Of a stretch of 64,000 nucleotides of DNA, positions 8,031 through 17,742 are shown one piece after another. Origin of the DNA: Dyella choica (GTDB taxonomy: Bacteria > Pseudomonadota > Gammaproteobacteria > Xanthomonadales > Rhodanobacteraceae); the NCBI RefSeq assembly GCF_003977665.1, contig NZ_RYYV01000010.1, positions 1 through 64,000 on the forward strand, written 5' to 3'. Under the pieces are notes generated by a model. That model made no database searches, had not been told where the DNA came from, and saw only the letters and a list, made by a program, of their open reading frames with translations. How positions within the stretch are numbered: the first letter of the stretch is position 1; each line of letters opens with the position of its first letter. A program made the position numbers and the translations under genes.

Positions 8031-11000
8031 ATGAGACTTCAAGACCACATCGATTTCACCACGCTCCAGTGGGTCAAGCCCGAGCTTGACGAGACGCTTG
8101 CGCTCGCGCGACAGGCGCTCGAGTCCTACGTGGACAATCCCGGCGATCGCGGCGTCATGCGCGGCTGTGCCGAGAACCTGCACCAGGTGCAGGGTACCTT
8201 GCGCATGGTCGAGCTGTACGGCGCGGCAATGGTTGCCGAGGAGATGGAAACACTCGCCATCTCGTTGCTCGAAGACCACATACGCAACCGCGAGGACGCG
8301 TATGCCGCGCTGATGCGCGGCCTGATGCAACTTCCCGATTACCTCGAACGCCTGTCCAGCGGCCACCGCGATGTGCCGGTAGTGCTGCTGCCGTTGCTCA
8401 ACGAACTGCGTGCCAGCCGCGAACAGGAAGCGCTGAGCGAAGCGGCGCTGTTTACGCCGAATCTGGAAGTGCCGCTGCCGCCCCAGGCGCCGGCCGCCGC
8501 CGGTCCCGTCGACGTACAGCGCCGCAAGAGCGAGGTCAACGAGCTGCGCTTGCGGTTCCAGCAGCAGTTGCTGGCCTGGTTCCGCGGTCAGGGTGGTTCG
8601 CAGCAACTGGCCGGCATGCGTAACTCGCTCAATGCAATCGCCGCGCGCTGCAGTACCGTGCCGGGTCGCCGGTTGTGGTGGATCACCGCCGGCGTGCTGG
8701 AAGGCCTCGACCAAGGCATGCTCAAGGCCCATGTCACCGATGTGCGCCAACTGATCGGCAAGGTCGACCGCAGCATTCGCCAGCTGATCGAGCAAGGCGA
8801 AGATGCCATGCAGGGCGGTGATGCGGATGACCTCGCGCGCAAGCTGCTTTACATCGTGGCGCAGTCCAAGCAGCGCAGCCCGCATATGCTGCAGCTTGCG
8901 CAGACCTACAACCTCGATAACCTGATGCCCGAGGCCAGCGAGGTCGAACATGCGCGCGGCTCGATGGCCGGACACAACCGCGCACTGCTCGATTCGGTCG
9001 CGCGCGCGCTGAAGGATGATCTGCTGCGCGTGAAGGAAGCGCTGGACCTGTTCCTGCGCCAGAGCGATGCCGATCCGGCCCAGCTGGGGGCGCAGGCCGA
9101 AGTGCTGGAGCGCGTCGGCGATACGCTCGGCATGCTGGCGCTCAACGTGCCGCGCCGCGTGGTGAATGAACAGCGGCGTGTGCTGGAAGAAGTCGCCAAC
9201 CGCCTGCGTAGTCCCGACGAGGAATCGCTGCTCGATGTGGCTGGCGCGTTGCTCTATGTCGAGGCGTCGCTGGACGATCACATCGAAAGCCTGGGCGCGG
9301 AAAATCCGCCGGAGGAAGAACACAGGGCGACGATGCTGCCGCGCAGCGAGGCGCGGCACATTCTCGCCACGCTGATGAGCGAGGCCATCGTCAACACCGG
9401 CAAGGTCAAGAACGGCATCGTCGCGTTCGTCGAATCGGGCTGGCAGCATGAGCAGCTCGGCGGTATGCCGGAGCTGATGGACGAAGTCGCCGGCGCGATG
9501 CGCATGCTGTCGTCGCCGCGATCGGCGCAGATCGCCGAGGGTGTGGGCCGCTTCATCGGCAACGAACTGTGCATCGACAAGCGCATTCCCAGTAGTGCGC
9601 AAATGGATCAGCTCGCTGATGCGCTGGCCGCGCTGGAGTACTACCTCGAAGCTGCGAGCGAACACCGCGGCGGCCTCGAGCATGTGCTGGACGTGGCCGA
9701 ACACAGCCTGGGCGGCCTGGGCTACTGGCCACCGCCGCTGCCCAAGGCGGCATCGGAGTCCGTACCCGAAGCAGTCGCTCCGGTGCCGGCTCCTGCGGAT
9801 GCGTTTGCGCCGGCACCCGCGCCCGCGCTCAGCGAATCGGTCTCCGTCGCGCACGGCGAAGACGCCAGCGCGTTGTTCGTAGGTAGCAGCGAAACGCCTG
9901 CGCCGATTGCCCATGACGTTACCGGCCTGCACCTGGCCGAGACCGAATCGCAACCACCTGTGGCGATGGTCCAGGAAGGCGAAGACTGGGTCGAGATCGA
10001 AGAAGAAGTCGAAGAGCAGGTGTCCGGCGTTGATCCGCTGGCGGCCACCGCCGGCTTCCAGACCACCACCGAAGGCATCGACGACGACATCCGCGACATC
10101 TTCCTGGAGGAAATGCAGGAAGAGATCAACAGCCTGCGCCAGGCGCAGCAGGGGTGGATGGCGGATCCTTCGCAGTCCTCCGAGCTCATGCCGATCCGCC
10201 GCTCGTTCCATACGCTCAAGGGCTCGGGCCGGCTGGTTGGCGCCACCGTGCTGGGCGAATTCGCATGGCGTGTGGAAAACTTGCTCAATCGTGTGCTGGA
10301 CGGTACCGTCCAGCCGCACGCTGGCGTGCAGGCGCTGGTTGGGCATGCCATCGATGCGTTACCGCAACTGTACTCCGCATTGAAGGACGGTACCGTGCCC
10401 ACGGCGCCACTCACCGGCATCATGCAGGCGGCCGACCATCTTGCTGCCGGCGAACAGGCCAGCGTGGAGCAATTCGCCACTAGCGGGACGCAGACCGTAC
10501 GCCATGTGGTGCGTCGCCGTGTGCCGCGTGTGTCGGCTGAAGCGATTCCCACTGCCACGCATACCGATCATTCGGTTGCCGCTGCGCAGCCGTTCGAAGC
10601 GGTCGCGCCGGTCGCTGAAGCGCTCGAAGCGCCGGTACTCCCGCCAGTCGATCCGGTTCTGCTGGAAATCCTGCGCAGCGAAGTGGCGCAATATCTCCAA
10701 ACGATCCGCAATGCAGTGACCTTCGCCGTAGGCGACCTGCCGGTCGACGACGGTCTGTTGCGCGCCGTACACACGCTGCATGGCGCCATCGCGATGGTCG
10801 ACATCCCGGTGCTGATCCAGCTGCTGTCGCCGCTGGAAAGCCTGCTCAAGCGCCTGCGCGCAGTGGGCGAACCGCTGTCGAGCGAAGGCGTGCGTCTGTT
10901 GCGCCAGAGCGCGGACGTGGTTGACGAAGTCATGGCGCAGTTCGACGCTACGCATCCACATCTGCCGGATGCCTCCGCGATCATCGCGCGCCTGGCCGAG

Positions 11001-14000
11001 CTGCGGGATCACCAGCCCGAGCCGCAAATGGCGCATGTGGTGTTCGAGCCGCATACGGCGGAACCGGTGCCGTTCGAGCCGCCGGCTCCGGTGCAGGTTG
11101 CACAGTCCGTTAAAGGCCTGGACGAGGCATACGAGGGCGAACAGCAGGAGCCAGTTGTCGCCGGGCACCAGGACGAGGAGCAGGGGGCTGCTGCCATTGA
11201 GCCCCCGACCGAAGCACCGGCTTCCGCAGAGGACGATTACACCGCCGAGCTGCTTGAATCGATTGCGGCGGAGGAGCCGGCCGAAGCCGAATCGGCGCTG
11301 CACTATCGCGTACCCGATCCGAGCGCCGAAGATGTGGAGTTCGCTGAGTTGCTTGCCAGTCTGGAGGCACTTGAGCCTGAATACGCCGCTGGCGAGCCGG
11401 CGGCCGAAGAGCCGGCGCCGATCGAGCACCCTCTGGATTTCGGCCACGCGGCAGCGAACGAACTGCTCGACGAGTCCGTGCACCAAGAATCCTTGCATGC
11501 TCCGGCAGACGATCCGGTATCCGAGGCAGCGCCTGCGGTCGAGCCGGAAGCGGTCGGGCATGAGGTGGGGCATGTTGTCGAGGCGCAGTCCGACGAGTTT
11601 GACGCAGAACCGGCCGCACCGGCTCCCCAATTTGAAGAGCCGCTAGAAGAGCAGGTCGCGCAAAGTCAGCCGCACGAAGAGCCGGCTCACGAAGAACCGG
11701 TTGCAGAGCCCATTAGCCAGGCGCCCCGCTTTGAAGAGGTGGTTGCGGCCCAAGCACCGGCCGAACGCGTGCCGGCCGGCGAGCTGATGAGCTTCGGTCA
11801 TATCGATCCGGACTTGCTGGAAATCTTCAGCGAAGAAGCGCGCGAGATTCTCGACGACGCCGACAGCACGCTGGCGAAATGGCATGCCGAGCCGACCGAT
11901 GTATCGCACATGGCCGGCCTCCTGCGAGCGCTGCACACTCTCAAAGGTGGCGCACGTATCGCCGGTGTCACGCCGGTAGGCGATCTCAGCCATGCGCTGG
12001 AAAGCTTGCTGGAACGCTCGCATGGCATTGATCCAAACAAGACCGGCCTGCTGATCGGTACGCTCGAAGCGGCTTTCGACGAGATGCATGGCCTCGTGCA
12101 GCGAGTTTCGCAAGGCAAGGCCATTGCGTATCCGCACGCGATGGTCGCGCGGCTGCAGGGGGGGGGGCAGGAACCGGTGGCTCCGGTCGCCGAAGCACCT
12201 GCACCTGCACCTGCACCCGTCGAGGTGCAGGCGGCACCTGTGCCGGACGCGCCAGCAAGCGCGGAAGATCTGCCTGCTCTATTGCCCATCGAAGACGAGT
12301 CGCAAGCCGAAGAAGCCGGACGCACCGCACTGGAACAGATCCGCGTCCGCGCGGAACTGCTCGACAGCCTGGTGAATCATGCCGGCGAGGTGGCGATCTA
12401 CCGTTCGCGCCTGGAACAGCAGGTATCGGCCTACCGCTTCAACCTGGTCGAACTCGAGCAGACCGTATCGCGTCTGCGTAGCCAGCTGCGTATGCTTGAA
12501 ATCGAAACGGAAGCGCAGATCATCGCGCGCTTCCAGCGCGAACACCGCGAAGGTGGCATGAGCGTGTTCGATCCGCTGGAACTGGACCGCTTCTCGCAAT
12601 TGCAGCAGTACTCGCGTGCGCTTGCCGAATCGGTGTCGGACTTGGTATCGATCCAGAGCATGTTGGACGAATTGACCCGCCAGGCCGAAACACTGCTGAT
12701 CCAGCAGTCGCGGGTAAGTTCGGAGCTGCAGGAAGGTTTGCTGCGTACGCGCATGCTGCCGTTCGACACCATGGTACCGAACTTGCGCCGCACGCTGCGT
12801 CAGGCCGCGCAGGAAGAAGGCAAGAAAGCGCAGCTGTACGTGGAAGGCGCGCACGGTGAAATGGATCGCAACCTGCTCGACCGCATCAAGGCCCCGTTCG
12901 AGCACATGCTGCGCAACGCCGTTGCGCACGGTATCGAGCAGCCGGAAGATCGCCTGAAGTCAGGCAAGCCGGAAGAAGGTGCGGTACGCATACGCGTGGC
13001 GCGCGAAGCTACCGAGGTGGTGGTTCGCGTCAGCGACGACGGCCGCGGCCTGGATCGCGAGGCAATCCGCAAGCGCGCGGTTGAGCGAGGCCTGATCCGT
13101 ACGGAAACGCGCCTTTCCGATGATCAATTGCTTGCATTGATAACGCAGACCGGCTTCTCCACTGCCAACACCGTCACCCAGCTCGCCGGCCGCGGCGTGG
13201 GCATGGACGTGGTGGCCAACGAGATCAAGTCGCTGGGCGGCTCGCTCGCGATCGAATCGCGCCAGGGCGAGGGCACCACCTTCGTGCTGCGTCTGCCGTT
13301 CACCCTCGCGGTAACGCAGGCGATCCTGGTGCGCATCGGTGAATCCACTTTCGCCATCCCGATGACTTCGGTGCAGGGCGTGGCACGCATCAGTCCTGAC
13401 GAATTGGCGGAGCGCCTGGCGCAGGACAATGCGCAGTTCGACTATAATGGCGAGGACTACGCGATCCATGACCTGGCCGGGCTGCTTGGCGTGGTCCCCG
13501 GGATCGGCGATGAAGAACAGTTGCCGCTGCTGCTGACCCGCTCCGGCGAACTGCGCGCCGCGATCCGCGTCGACGCCGTGATCGGCTCGCGCGAAATCGT
13601 GGTCAAGTCGGTCGGCCCGCAGGTAAGTTCGGTCCCCGGCATTCTCGGCGCCACCATCATGGGCGACGGTTCCGTGCTCGTGATTCTCGACCTCGCTCCG
13701 CTGGTGCGTCATGGCCTGGCTCGTCGCGAACAGCGCCTGGCCGAAGGTGTGGATTACGCCACGACGGCGCCGGTGATTGAGGAAGAACGCGTACGTCCGC
13801 TGGTGATGGTGGTCGACGATTCGATCACCATGCGCAAGGTCACCGGCCGCGTGCTCGAACGCCACGAGTACGAAGTGGAAACGGCGAAGGACGGCCTCGA
13901 CGCACTCGAAAAATTGCACGAGCGTGTTCCGAGCCTGATGCTGCTCGACATTGAGATGCCGCGCATGGACGGCTACGAACTGGCGACGCAGATGAAGGCC

Positions 14001-14183
14001 GATCCGCGCCTGCGCCACGTGCCGATCATCATGATCACCTCGCGCACCGGCGAAAAGCATCGTCAGCGCGCCTTCGACATAGGCGTGGAACGTTACCTCG
14101 GCAAGCCCTACCAGGAAGCCGAATTGCTGGCGCAGATCAGCGAAGTACTGGAGCAGCACGTGCAGGAGCCGGTGAATGAGTGA
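8031..14183 (+). CDS. chpA: Hybrid chemosensory histidine kinase ChpA (PilL)
   Basis: CheA-type kinase of the Pil-Chp system, 2050 residues. Histidine phosphotransfer-like segments are visible at His51 (LHQVQGTL, in a FimL-like N-terminal region), His727 (SFHTLKGSG), His914 (TLHGAIAM, poor) and His1302 (LHTLKGGARIAG). Acidic, Pro/Ala-rich linkers separate them. Then come a dimerisation domain (about 1435-1600), the ATPase (N-box LRNAVAHGIE, DDGRGLD, GRGVGMDVV), a CheW domain, and a C-terminal receiver with Asp1973 in LLDIEMPRMDG. The last eight bases overlap the next gene. A run of ten G residues at 12158-12167 lies just after the His1302 domain. P. aeruginosa ChpA carries more phosphotransfer domains, so this is a somewhat smaller version. 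Confidence 0.96.
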   Translation: MRLQDHIDFTTLQWVKPELDETLALARQALESYVDNPGDRGVMRGCAENLHQVQGTLRMVELYGAAMVAEEMETLAISLLEDHIRNREDAYAALMRGLMQLPDYLERLSSGHRDVPVVLLPLLNELRASREQEALSEAALFTPNLEVPLPPQAPAAAGPVDVQRRKSEVNELRLRFQQQLLAWFRGQGGSQQLAGMRNSLNAIAARCSTVPGRRLWWITAGVLEGLDQGMLKAHVTDVRQLIGKVDRSIRQLIEQGEDAMQGGDADDLARKLLYIVAQSKQRSPHMLQLAQTYNLDNLMPEASEVEHARGSMAGHNRALLDSVARALKDDLLRVKEALDLFLRQSDADPAQLGAQAEVLERVGDTLGMLALNVPRRVVNEQRRVLEEVANRLRSPDEESLLDVAGALLYVEASLDDHIESLGAENPPEEEHRATMLPRSEARHILATLMSEAIVNTGKVKNGIVAFVESGWQHEQLGGMPELMDEVAGAMRMLSSPRSAQIAEGVGRFIGNELCIDKRIPSSAQMDQLADALAALEYYLEAASEHRGGLEHVLDVAEHSLGGLGYWPPPLPKAASESVPEAVAPVPAPADAFAPAPAPALSESVSVAHGEDASALFVGSSETPAPIAHDVTGLHLAETESQPPVAMVQEGEDWVEIEEEVEEQVSGVDPLAATAGFQTTTEGIDDDIRDIFLEEMQEEINSLRQAQQGWMADPSQSSELMPIRRSFHTLKGSGRLVGATVLGEFAWRVENLLNRVLDGTVQPHAGVQALVGHAIDALPQLYSALKDGTVPTAPLTGIMQAADHLAAGEQASVEQFATSGTQTVRHVVRRRVPRVSAEAIPTATHTDHSVAAAQPFEAVAPVAEALEAPVLPPVDPVLLEILRSEVAQYLQTIRNAVTFAVGDLPVDDGLLRAVHTLHGAIAMVDIPVLIQLLSPLESLLKRLRAVGEPLSSEGVRLLRQSADVVDEVMAQFDATHPHLPDASAIIARLAELRDHQPEPQMAHVVFEPHTAEPVPFEPPAPVQVAQSVKGLDEAYEGEQQEPVVAGHQDEEQGAAAIEPPTEAPASAEDDYTAELLESIAAEEPAEAESALHYRVPDPSAEDVEFAELLASLEALEPEYAAGEPAAEEPAPIEHPLDFGHAAANELLDESVHQESLHAPADDPVSEAAPAVEPEAVGHEVGHVVEAQSDEFDAEPAAPAPQFEEPLEEQVAQSQPHEEPAHEEPVAEPISQAPRFEEVVAAQAPAERVPAGELMSFGHIDPDLLEIFSEEAREILDDADSTLAKWHAEPTDVSHMAGLLRALHTLKGGARIAGVTPVGDLSHALESLLERSHGIDPNKTGLLIGTLEAAFDEMHGLVQRVSQGKAIAYPHAMVARLQGGGQEPVAPVAEAPAPAPAPVEVQAAPVPDAPASAEDLPALLPIEDESQAEEAGRTALEQIRVRAELLDSLVNHAGEVAIYRSRLEQQVSAYRFNLVELEQTVSRLRSQLRMLEIETEAQIIARFQREHREGGMSVFDPLELDRFSQLQQYSRALAESVSDLVSIQSMLDELTRQAETLLIQQSRVSSELQEGLLRTRMLPFDTMVPNLRRTLRQAAQEEGKKAQLYVEGAHGEMDRNLLDRIKAPFEHMLRNAVAHGIEQPEDRLKSGKPEEGAVRIRVAREATEVVVRVSDDGRGLDREAIRKRAVERGLIRTETRLSDDQLLALITQTGFSTANTVTQLAGRGVGMDVVANEIKSLGGSLAIESRQGEGTTFVLRLPFTLAVTQAILVRIGESTFAIPMTSVQGVARISPDELAERLAQDNAQFDYNGEDYAIHDLAGLLGVVPGIGDEEQLPLLLTRSGELRAAIRVDAVIGSREIVVKSVGPQVSSVPGILGATIMGDGSVLVILDLAPLVRHGLARREQRLAEGVDYATTAPVIEEERVRPLVMVVDDSITMRKVTGRVLERHEYEVETAKDGLDALEKLHERVPSLMLLDIEMPRMDGYELATQMKADPRLRHVPIIMITSRTGEKHRQRAFDIGVERYLGKPYQEAELLAQISEVLEQHVQEPVNE
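12158..12167 (+). repeat. G10 homopolymer inside chpA
   Basis: Ten consecutive G residues, read as the end of Gln1376 and Gly1377-1379. A gain or loss of one base would end translation after the last phosphotransfer segment and before the dimerisation and ATPase domains. About 30 bases downstream (12196-12219) is a short array of the hexamer CACCTG, which would only change length in frame. Confidence 0.9.
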
Positions 14184-15957
14184 GAAGGTTGTTGCGGTCG
14201 CGCTGTTGTTCGATGACGCTGAGCTGGGTGGTCATCTGCGCGCCGCACTCTCCGAGCATGGCGCCCGGATCGCACATGAAGGTCCGGTCAGCAGTTTCGA
14301 TGTCTCCAAATTGCGGCAGGCCGGCGTTGACGTGCTGGTGGTGAATCTGGACGAATCGGTGGACGACACCGCACTCGATCTGGTCTACGAACTGGTCGCT
14401 GCCGGCGACATTCCGGTCGTGTTCAACGATGCACAAGCCAGCCGTGGCCTGGACGGCTGGGATCGTGCGCGCTGGGCGCGCCACCTGGCAGCAAAGACGC
14501 TCAACAAGGACACGATCGACCCGCCGCGCCCCGAGCATGCGCGGGAGGTGACGCCGCCCGTTGCCATGCCGGTCCAGGCCGAGTCCGAATTTCCCGCCGA
14601 ACCCGTTGCCTTGGCCGAGCCGGCGAGCGAGCCAGAGCTGATGCACATAGCGCCGGTCCAGCCCGAACTTCCGGCGGAACCGGCGACGGTGGCGGCCGCA
14701 CCGACGCCGGAAGCAGGAGCGTCACCCAAACAGGCGGCGCTTGCGGATTTGTTGCAACAACCCGACGAGGCGCCCGTCCGGCACGAAGCATCGGACACCC
14801 TGGCCGCCGAACTGGAAGCCCTGCTGGCGGGTGACGACCTGACCGAACCCTCGTCAGAGGGTGAATTCGGCTCCCTGAAATTCAAGGCGGAAGACGAGTT
14901 GCCGCCCCTGCATGACGGCGATTTCGGCTGGCAGGACCAGACGCAGGTGGCGCCCGAATTGCACGAGCAGATCCCGACTTCACCCGGATTTGCGCCGGCG
15001 CCGGCGCCTGTCCCTGCACCCGCGAGCATGGAAGCGCCGGCGTTCAACATCAGCCTGGATCATCTTTCGCTTGCGTCGGTCGAGGAAGAGTTCACCCCGC
15101 CGGTGATCGAAAAGGCAACGCTGGCCCAACAGACACCCACGCCGGTTGCGCCGGAATGGGGCTTCGTGGAAGAGCACGATCATGCCCCGGCGCAGGCCGC
15201 TGGCGACAAGGCGTCGCTCAGCGTCGAAAAGGTCAGCGCTGCGGACTACCTGGCGCCTGGCGTGGAGTTTCTAGAAGAAGAGTCCCCGGTCAAGCCCGGC
15301 ATGAGCCTCGAATTGGTGTCCATGGAAGACGCCATTGCGCCGCAGGATGAATATCAGCCGTTCGAGTCGCACCTGCACGAGCTGGAGGTGGCATTTGCAC
15401 GCTTGCTGGTGCTGGGTGCGGCGCGTGATAGCGGAGCCTCGCTGGCCGACTTTCTCGGCGCATTGCCCGGCGATCTGAAGCTGCCGATTCTGCTCACCCA
15501 GCATCACACCAACGATGCGCTCGAACATATGGTTGCATCGTTGGCAACACGCTGCCGCCTGCCGGTCAAGGTAGCCGCTGCGGGTATGCGTGCACGCACC
15601 GGTGAAGTAGTGGTGGTGCCGCGCGGACAGCAGGTGCGCATCACCCGCGATGGCCATGTGGAACTCAGCGCCGCCAACGATGATGTCAACGGGCAGTCGC
15701 CTTCCATCGACAGCAGCTTCACCATGGCCGCCAACGTGTTCGGGCGCGGCGCGCTGGCCATCGTGTTTGCCGGCGAGGCCACTGATGCGGTGGCGGGCGC
15801 CCAAGCGATCCATGATCGCGGCGGGCAGGTGTGGGTGGAGGCGTCCGCCAGCGATCACTATGCTGACATGGTCAACGGCGTAATGGCCGAACGCCTGGCC
15901 AGTTTTTCCGGTTCGCCGCAAGAACTCGCGGTGCGTCTGGTGGAGGACTTACGATGA
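14176..15957 (+). CDS. chpB: CheB-like protein of the Pil-Chp system (probably catalytically impaired)
   Basis: 593 residues at the chpB position of the operon. The N-terminus (about 5-110) looks like a worn-down receiver (LLFDDAELGGHLRAALSEHG, then VVNLDES). The middle is a disordered Pro/Ala/Glu-rich stretch. The last 190 residues match a CheB methylesterase: LGAARDSG where CheB has G-x-S-x-G-G, TQHHT with His443, GQSPSID, and AGEATDAV with Asp537. In this alignment by eye the nucleophile serine is Ala416, so the esterase may be inactive, although Ser419 or Ser422 lies close by. The gene overlaps chpA by 8 bases and chpC by 4. Confidence 0.8.
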   Translation: MSEKVVAVALLFDDAELGGHLRAALSEHGARIAHEGPVSSFDVSKLRQAGVDVLVVNLDESVDDTALDLVYELVAAGDIPVVFNDAQASRGLDGWDRARWARHLAAKTLNKDTIDPPRPEHAREVTPPVAMPVQAESEFPAEPVALAEPASEPELMHIAPVQPELPAEPATVAAAPTPEAGASPKQAALADLLQQPDEAPVRHEASDTLAAELEALLAGDDLTEPSSEGEFGSLKFKAEDELPPLHDGDFGWQDQTQVAPELHEQIPTSPGFAPAPAPVPAPASMEAPAFNISLDHLSLASVEEEFTPPVIEKATLAQQTPTPVAPEWGFVEEHDHAPAQAAGDKASLSVEKVSAADYLAPGVEFLEEESPVKPGMSLELVSMEDAIAPQDEYQPFESHLHELEVAFARLLVLGAARDSGASLADFLGALPGDLKLPILLTQHHTNDALEHMVASLATRCRLPVKVAAAGMRARTGEVVVVPRGQQVRITRDGHVELSAANDDVNGQSPSIDSSFTMAANVFGRGALAIVFAGEATDAVAGAQAIHDRGGQVWVEASASDHYADMVNGVMAERLASFSGSPQELAVRLVEDLR

Positions 15958-16430
15958 GCGAACAACCGTTACCCCGCGAAATCCGCTGTGTGCTGGTGCC
16001 GGTCGGCAATCTGCGCCTGCTGCTGCCCAATGCCACCGTGGCCGAAGTGATCACCTTCGCGGCCCCCGAACCCGTCGCCGGCGCACCCGAGTGGTTGCTC
16101 GGCCGCATCGCGTGGCGCGGCTGGCGCGTACCGCTGGTTTCGTTCACCAAGCTGGCGGGTGCGGAAGAAGGCGACGCGGAACTGAGCGTGCGCGTGGCGG
16201 TGCTGAAGGCGCTGGGCGACAATCCCGATGTGCCTTTCGTGGCGGTGGTTACCCAGGGCTTTCCGCGCCTGACCACGCTCAACGCCGAGCTGATCATTCC
16301 TACGCATGACGGCAAGCCCTTGCCGCACGGCGTGAAGGCGCACGTGCTGGTACGCGACGATATTGCCGTGATTCCGGATCTCGAAGGGATCGAGCTGGAA
16401 GTGACGGAGTTGCTGCGGGAGGCGAGCTGA
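15954..16430 (+). CDS. chpC: CheW-like adaptor ChpC
   Basis: 158-residue CheW-fold protein (LLPNATVAEVI, then RIAWRGWRVPLVSF) that ends the Pil-Chp operon. ChpC is thought to link further receptors to ChpA. The ATGA overlap with the preceding stop implies coupled translation. It faces rsmE tail to tail, with repeat copy B between them. Confidence 0.9.
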   Translation: MSEQPLPREIRCVLVPVGNLRLLLPNATVAEVITFAAPEPVAGAPEWLLGRIAWRGWRVPLVSFTKLAGAEEGDAELSVRVAVLKALGDNPDVPFVAVVTQGFPRLTTLNAELIIPTHDGKPLPHGVKAHVLVRDDIAVIPDLEGIELEVTELLREAS

Positions 16431-16451
16431 GTCCCCGCATGAATTAACGGC

Positions 16452-16519
16452 GTAGGCTGGGATGGCAATCCCAGCACCGGGATGCCGCGGCCAAAGCTGG
16501 AATTATCTTCCCGGCCTAC
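16452..16519. repeat. GTAGG/CCTAC-family repeat, copy B (long form)
   Basis: Begins GTAGGCTGGGATGG and ends CCCGGCCTAC, with inner stems GCTGGGA/TCCCAGC. It fills the gap between convergent chpC and rsmE, and its terminal CTA is the rsmE stop codon read on minus (16516-16518). It probably also acts as a two-way terminator. Confidence 0.8.
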
Positions 16520-17250
16520 AAATCCCCATGGAGTGCCTGCAACGCCGCCAGCGCCGCCAATCCAGCCGTTTCCGTGCGCAAGATCCGTGGCCCCAGGCAC
16601 AGCCCCTGAAAACCCGCTTCGCGTAGCACCGCCACATCGCGCTCCCCCAGCCCGCCTTCCGGCCCAACCACCAGCCATCCCCCGGCTTCGCCAAAGCGGA
16701 GTTCGCGCGCCCGCAATGTACCCTCAGGCAGCAAAGCCAGGCGCTGTGACCCGTCATCGCGCAGGCCAGCCAGCCAGGCCTGCAGCGACTGTGCCGGCAT
16801 GACCTCGGGAATGCGCCCGCGGCCGCTCTGCTCGCAAGCGCTGGCGACTACCGCGCGCCAATGCTGCAAACGCTTTTCTGCGCGCGCGGCATCCAGCTTC
16901 ACTTCAGAACGCTCGGTGAACAGCGGCACGATGCGGGCTACGCCAAGTTCCGTGGCCTTCTGCACGATTAGGTCCATCTTTTCCCCGCGCGCAACAGCTT
17001 GTACCAGGGTCAGCCGAAGCGGCGATTCGCTGGTGATTTCTTCGCGATCGTCGACGCGAACGATCACTTCGCGCTTGCCTACCCGGACCAGGCAGGCGGC
17101 GTAGTCAAAGCCATCACCGTTGAACACTGTCAGCGCGTCGCCGACTTCCATACGCAATACCCGCGCTACGTGTTCGGCCGCCTGCGCAGGCAGCGGCAGC
17201 TCGGCGGCGAGCGCCAGCGGGTGGTCAACGTGAATGCGGGTGGTTCGCAT
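16516..17250 (-). CDS. rsmE: 16S rRNA m3U1498 methyltransferase
   Basis: Methylates N3 of U1498 in 16S rRNA using S-adenosylmethionine. The 244 residues carry an N-terminal PUA-like domain and a SPOUT knot domain: VVGPEGGLGERDV near 192 and LGPRILRTETAG near 218. I chose the ATG at 17250 (MRTTRIHVDHPL); the frame is open upstream to 17361 but the family begins here. The stop codon TAG lies in repeat copy B. It is divergent from a small secreted protein and follows bioA on the same strand at a distance. Confidence 0.95.
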   Translation of the reverse strand: MRTTRIHVDHPLALAAELPLPAQAAEHVARVLRMEVGDALTVFNGDGFDYAACLVRVGKREVIVRVDDREEITSESPLRLTLVQAVARGEKMDLIVQKATELGVARIVPLFTERSEVKLDAARAEKRLQHWRAVVASACEQSGRGRIPEVMPAQSLQAWLAGLRDDGSQRLALLPEGTLRARELRFGEAGGWLVVGPEGGLGERDVAVLREAGFQGLCLGPRILRTETAGLAALAALQALHGDL

Positions 17251-17406
17251 AAGCTTTCGATCAATGGCTGGCCGTGCAGCATACTGCGGTTCAGCCATCT
17301 GAATGGCGTGCAAGAAGCTAACCCTTGCGATGAACCAATCCTGGTAGCAGCATGGTCTCACCTACGAGGCTCGTTTTCTTCCCCGCAGCGAGCAAGGAGG
17401 TTTGCC

Positions 17407-17724
17407 ATGTTCAGATTGCTAGTTTCCGCAGTGCTGGCGCTTGGTGCGGCGGCAGCGATTGCTGCCCCCCAGAGTGCGCCTCAAACAGATCAGCACGCGT
17501 CTCAGCCATCCAAAGCCGTGACGCGTTCGCCCCTCAAACCGGGTGATCGCGGATGTATCCGAGACACCGGCAGCCTGCTCAAACCCAAGCCAGGTGAATG
17601 CCTGCCGGTCGCGGGCCGGTCCTATTCCAAGCAGGATATCGATGCTACCGGCGCGACGAGCCTTGCGCCGGCCTTGGAGAGGCTCGATCCGGCCGTGACG
17701 ATCCACGGTAACGGTGGTCATTGA
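17407..17724 (+). CDS. Small secreted protein of unknown function
   Basis: 105 residues with a clear signal peptide (MFRLLVSAVLALGAAAAIAA). A strong ribosome site AAGGAGG sits 7 bases before the ATG. The mature part is Gln/Ser/Pro-rich, has two cysteines about 16 apart (GCIRDTGS, GECLPVAGR) and ends YSKQDIDATGATSLAPALER. That tail resembles the start of a TonB-dependent receptor plug domain, but no barrel follows. Not recognised as a named family. It lies alone between rsmE and bioA, both on minus. Confidence 0.7.
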   Translation: MFRLLVSAVLALGAAAAIAAPQSAPQTDQHASQPSKAVTRSPLKPGDRGCIRDTGSLLKPKPGECLPVAGRSYSKQDIDATGATSLAPALERLDPAVTIHGNGGH

Positions 17725-17742
17725 CGCGTGAGACGAAAGGAA

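Noticed and set aside
7968-10346. A 792-codon open frame on minus, antisense to chpA
   Set aside because: It is a mirror of the GC-rich codon pattern of chpA, has no recognisable domain, and chpA is certain.
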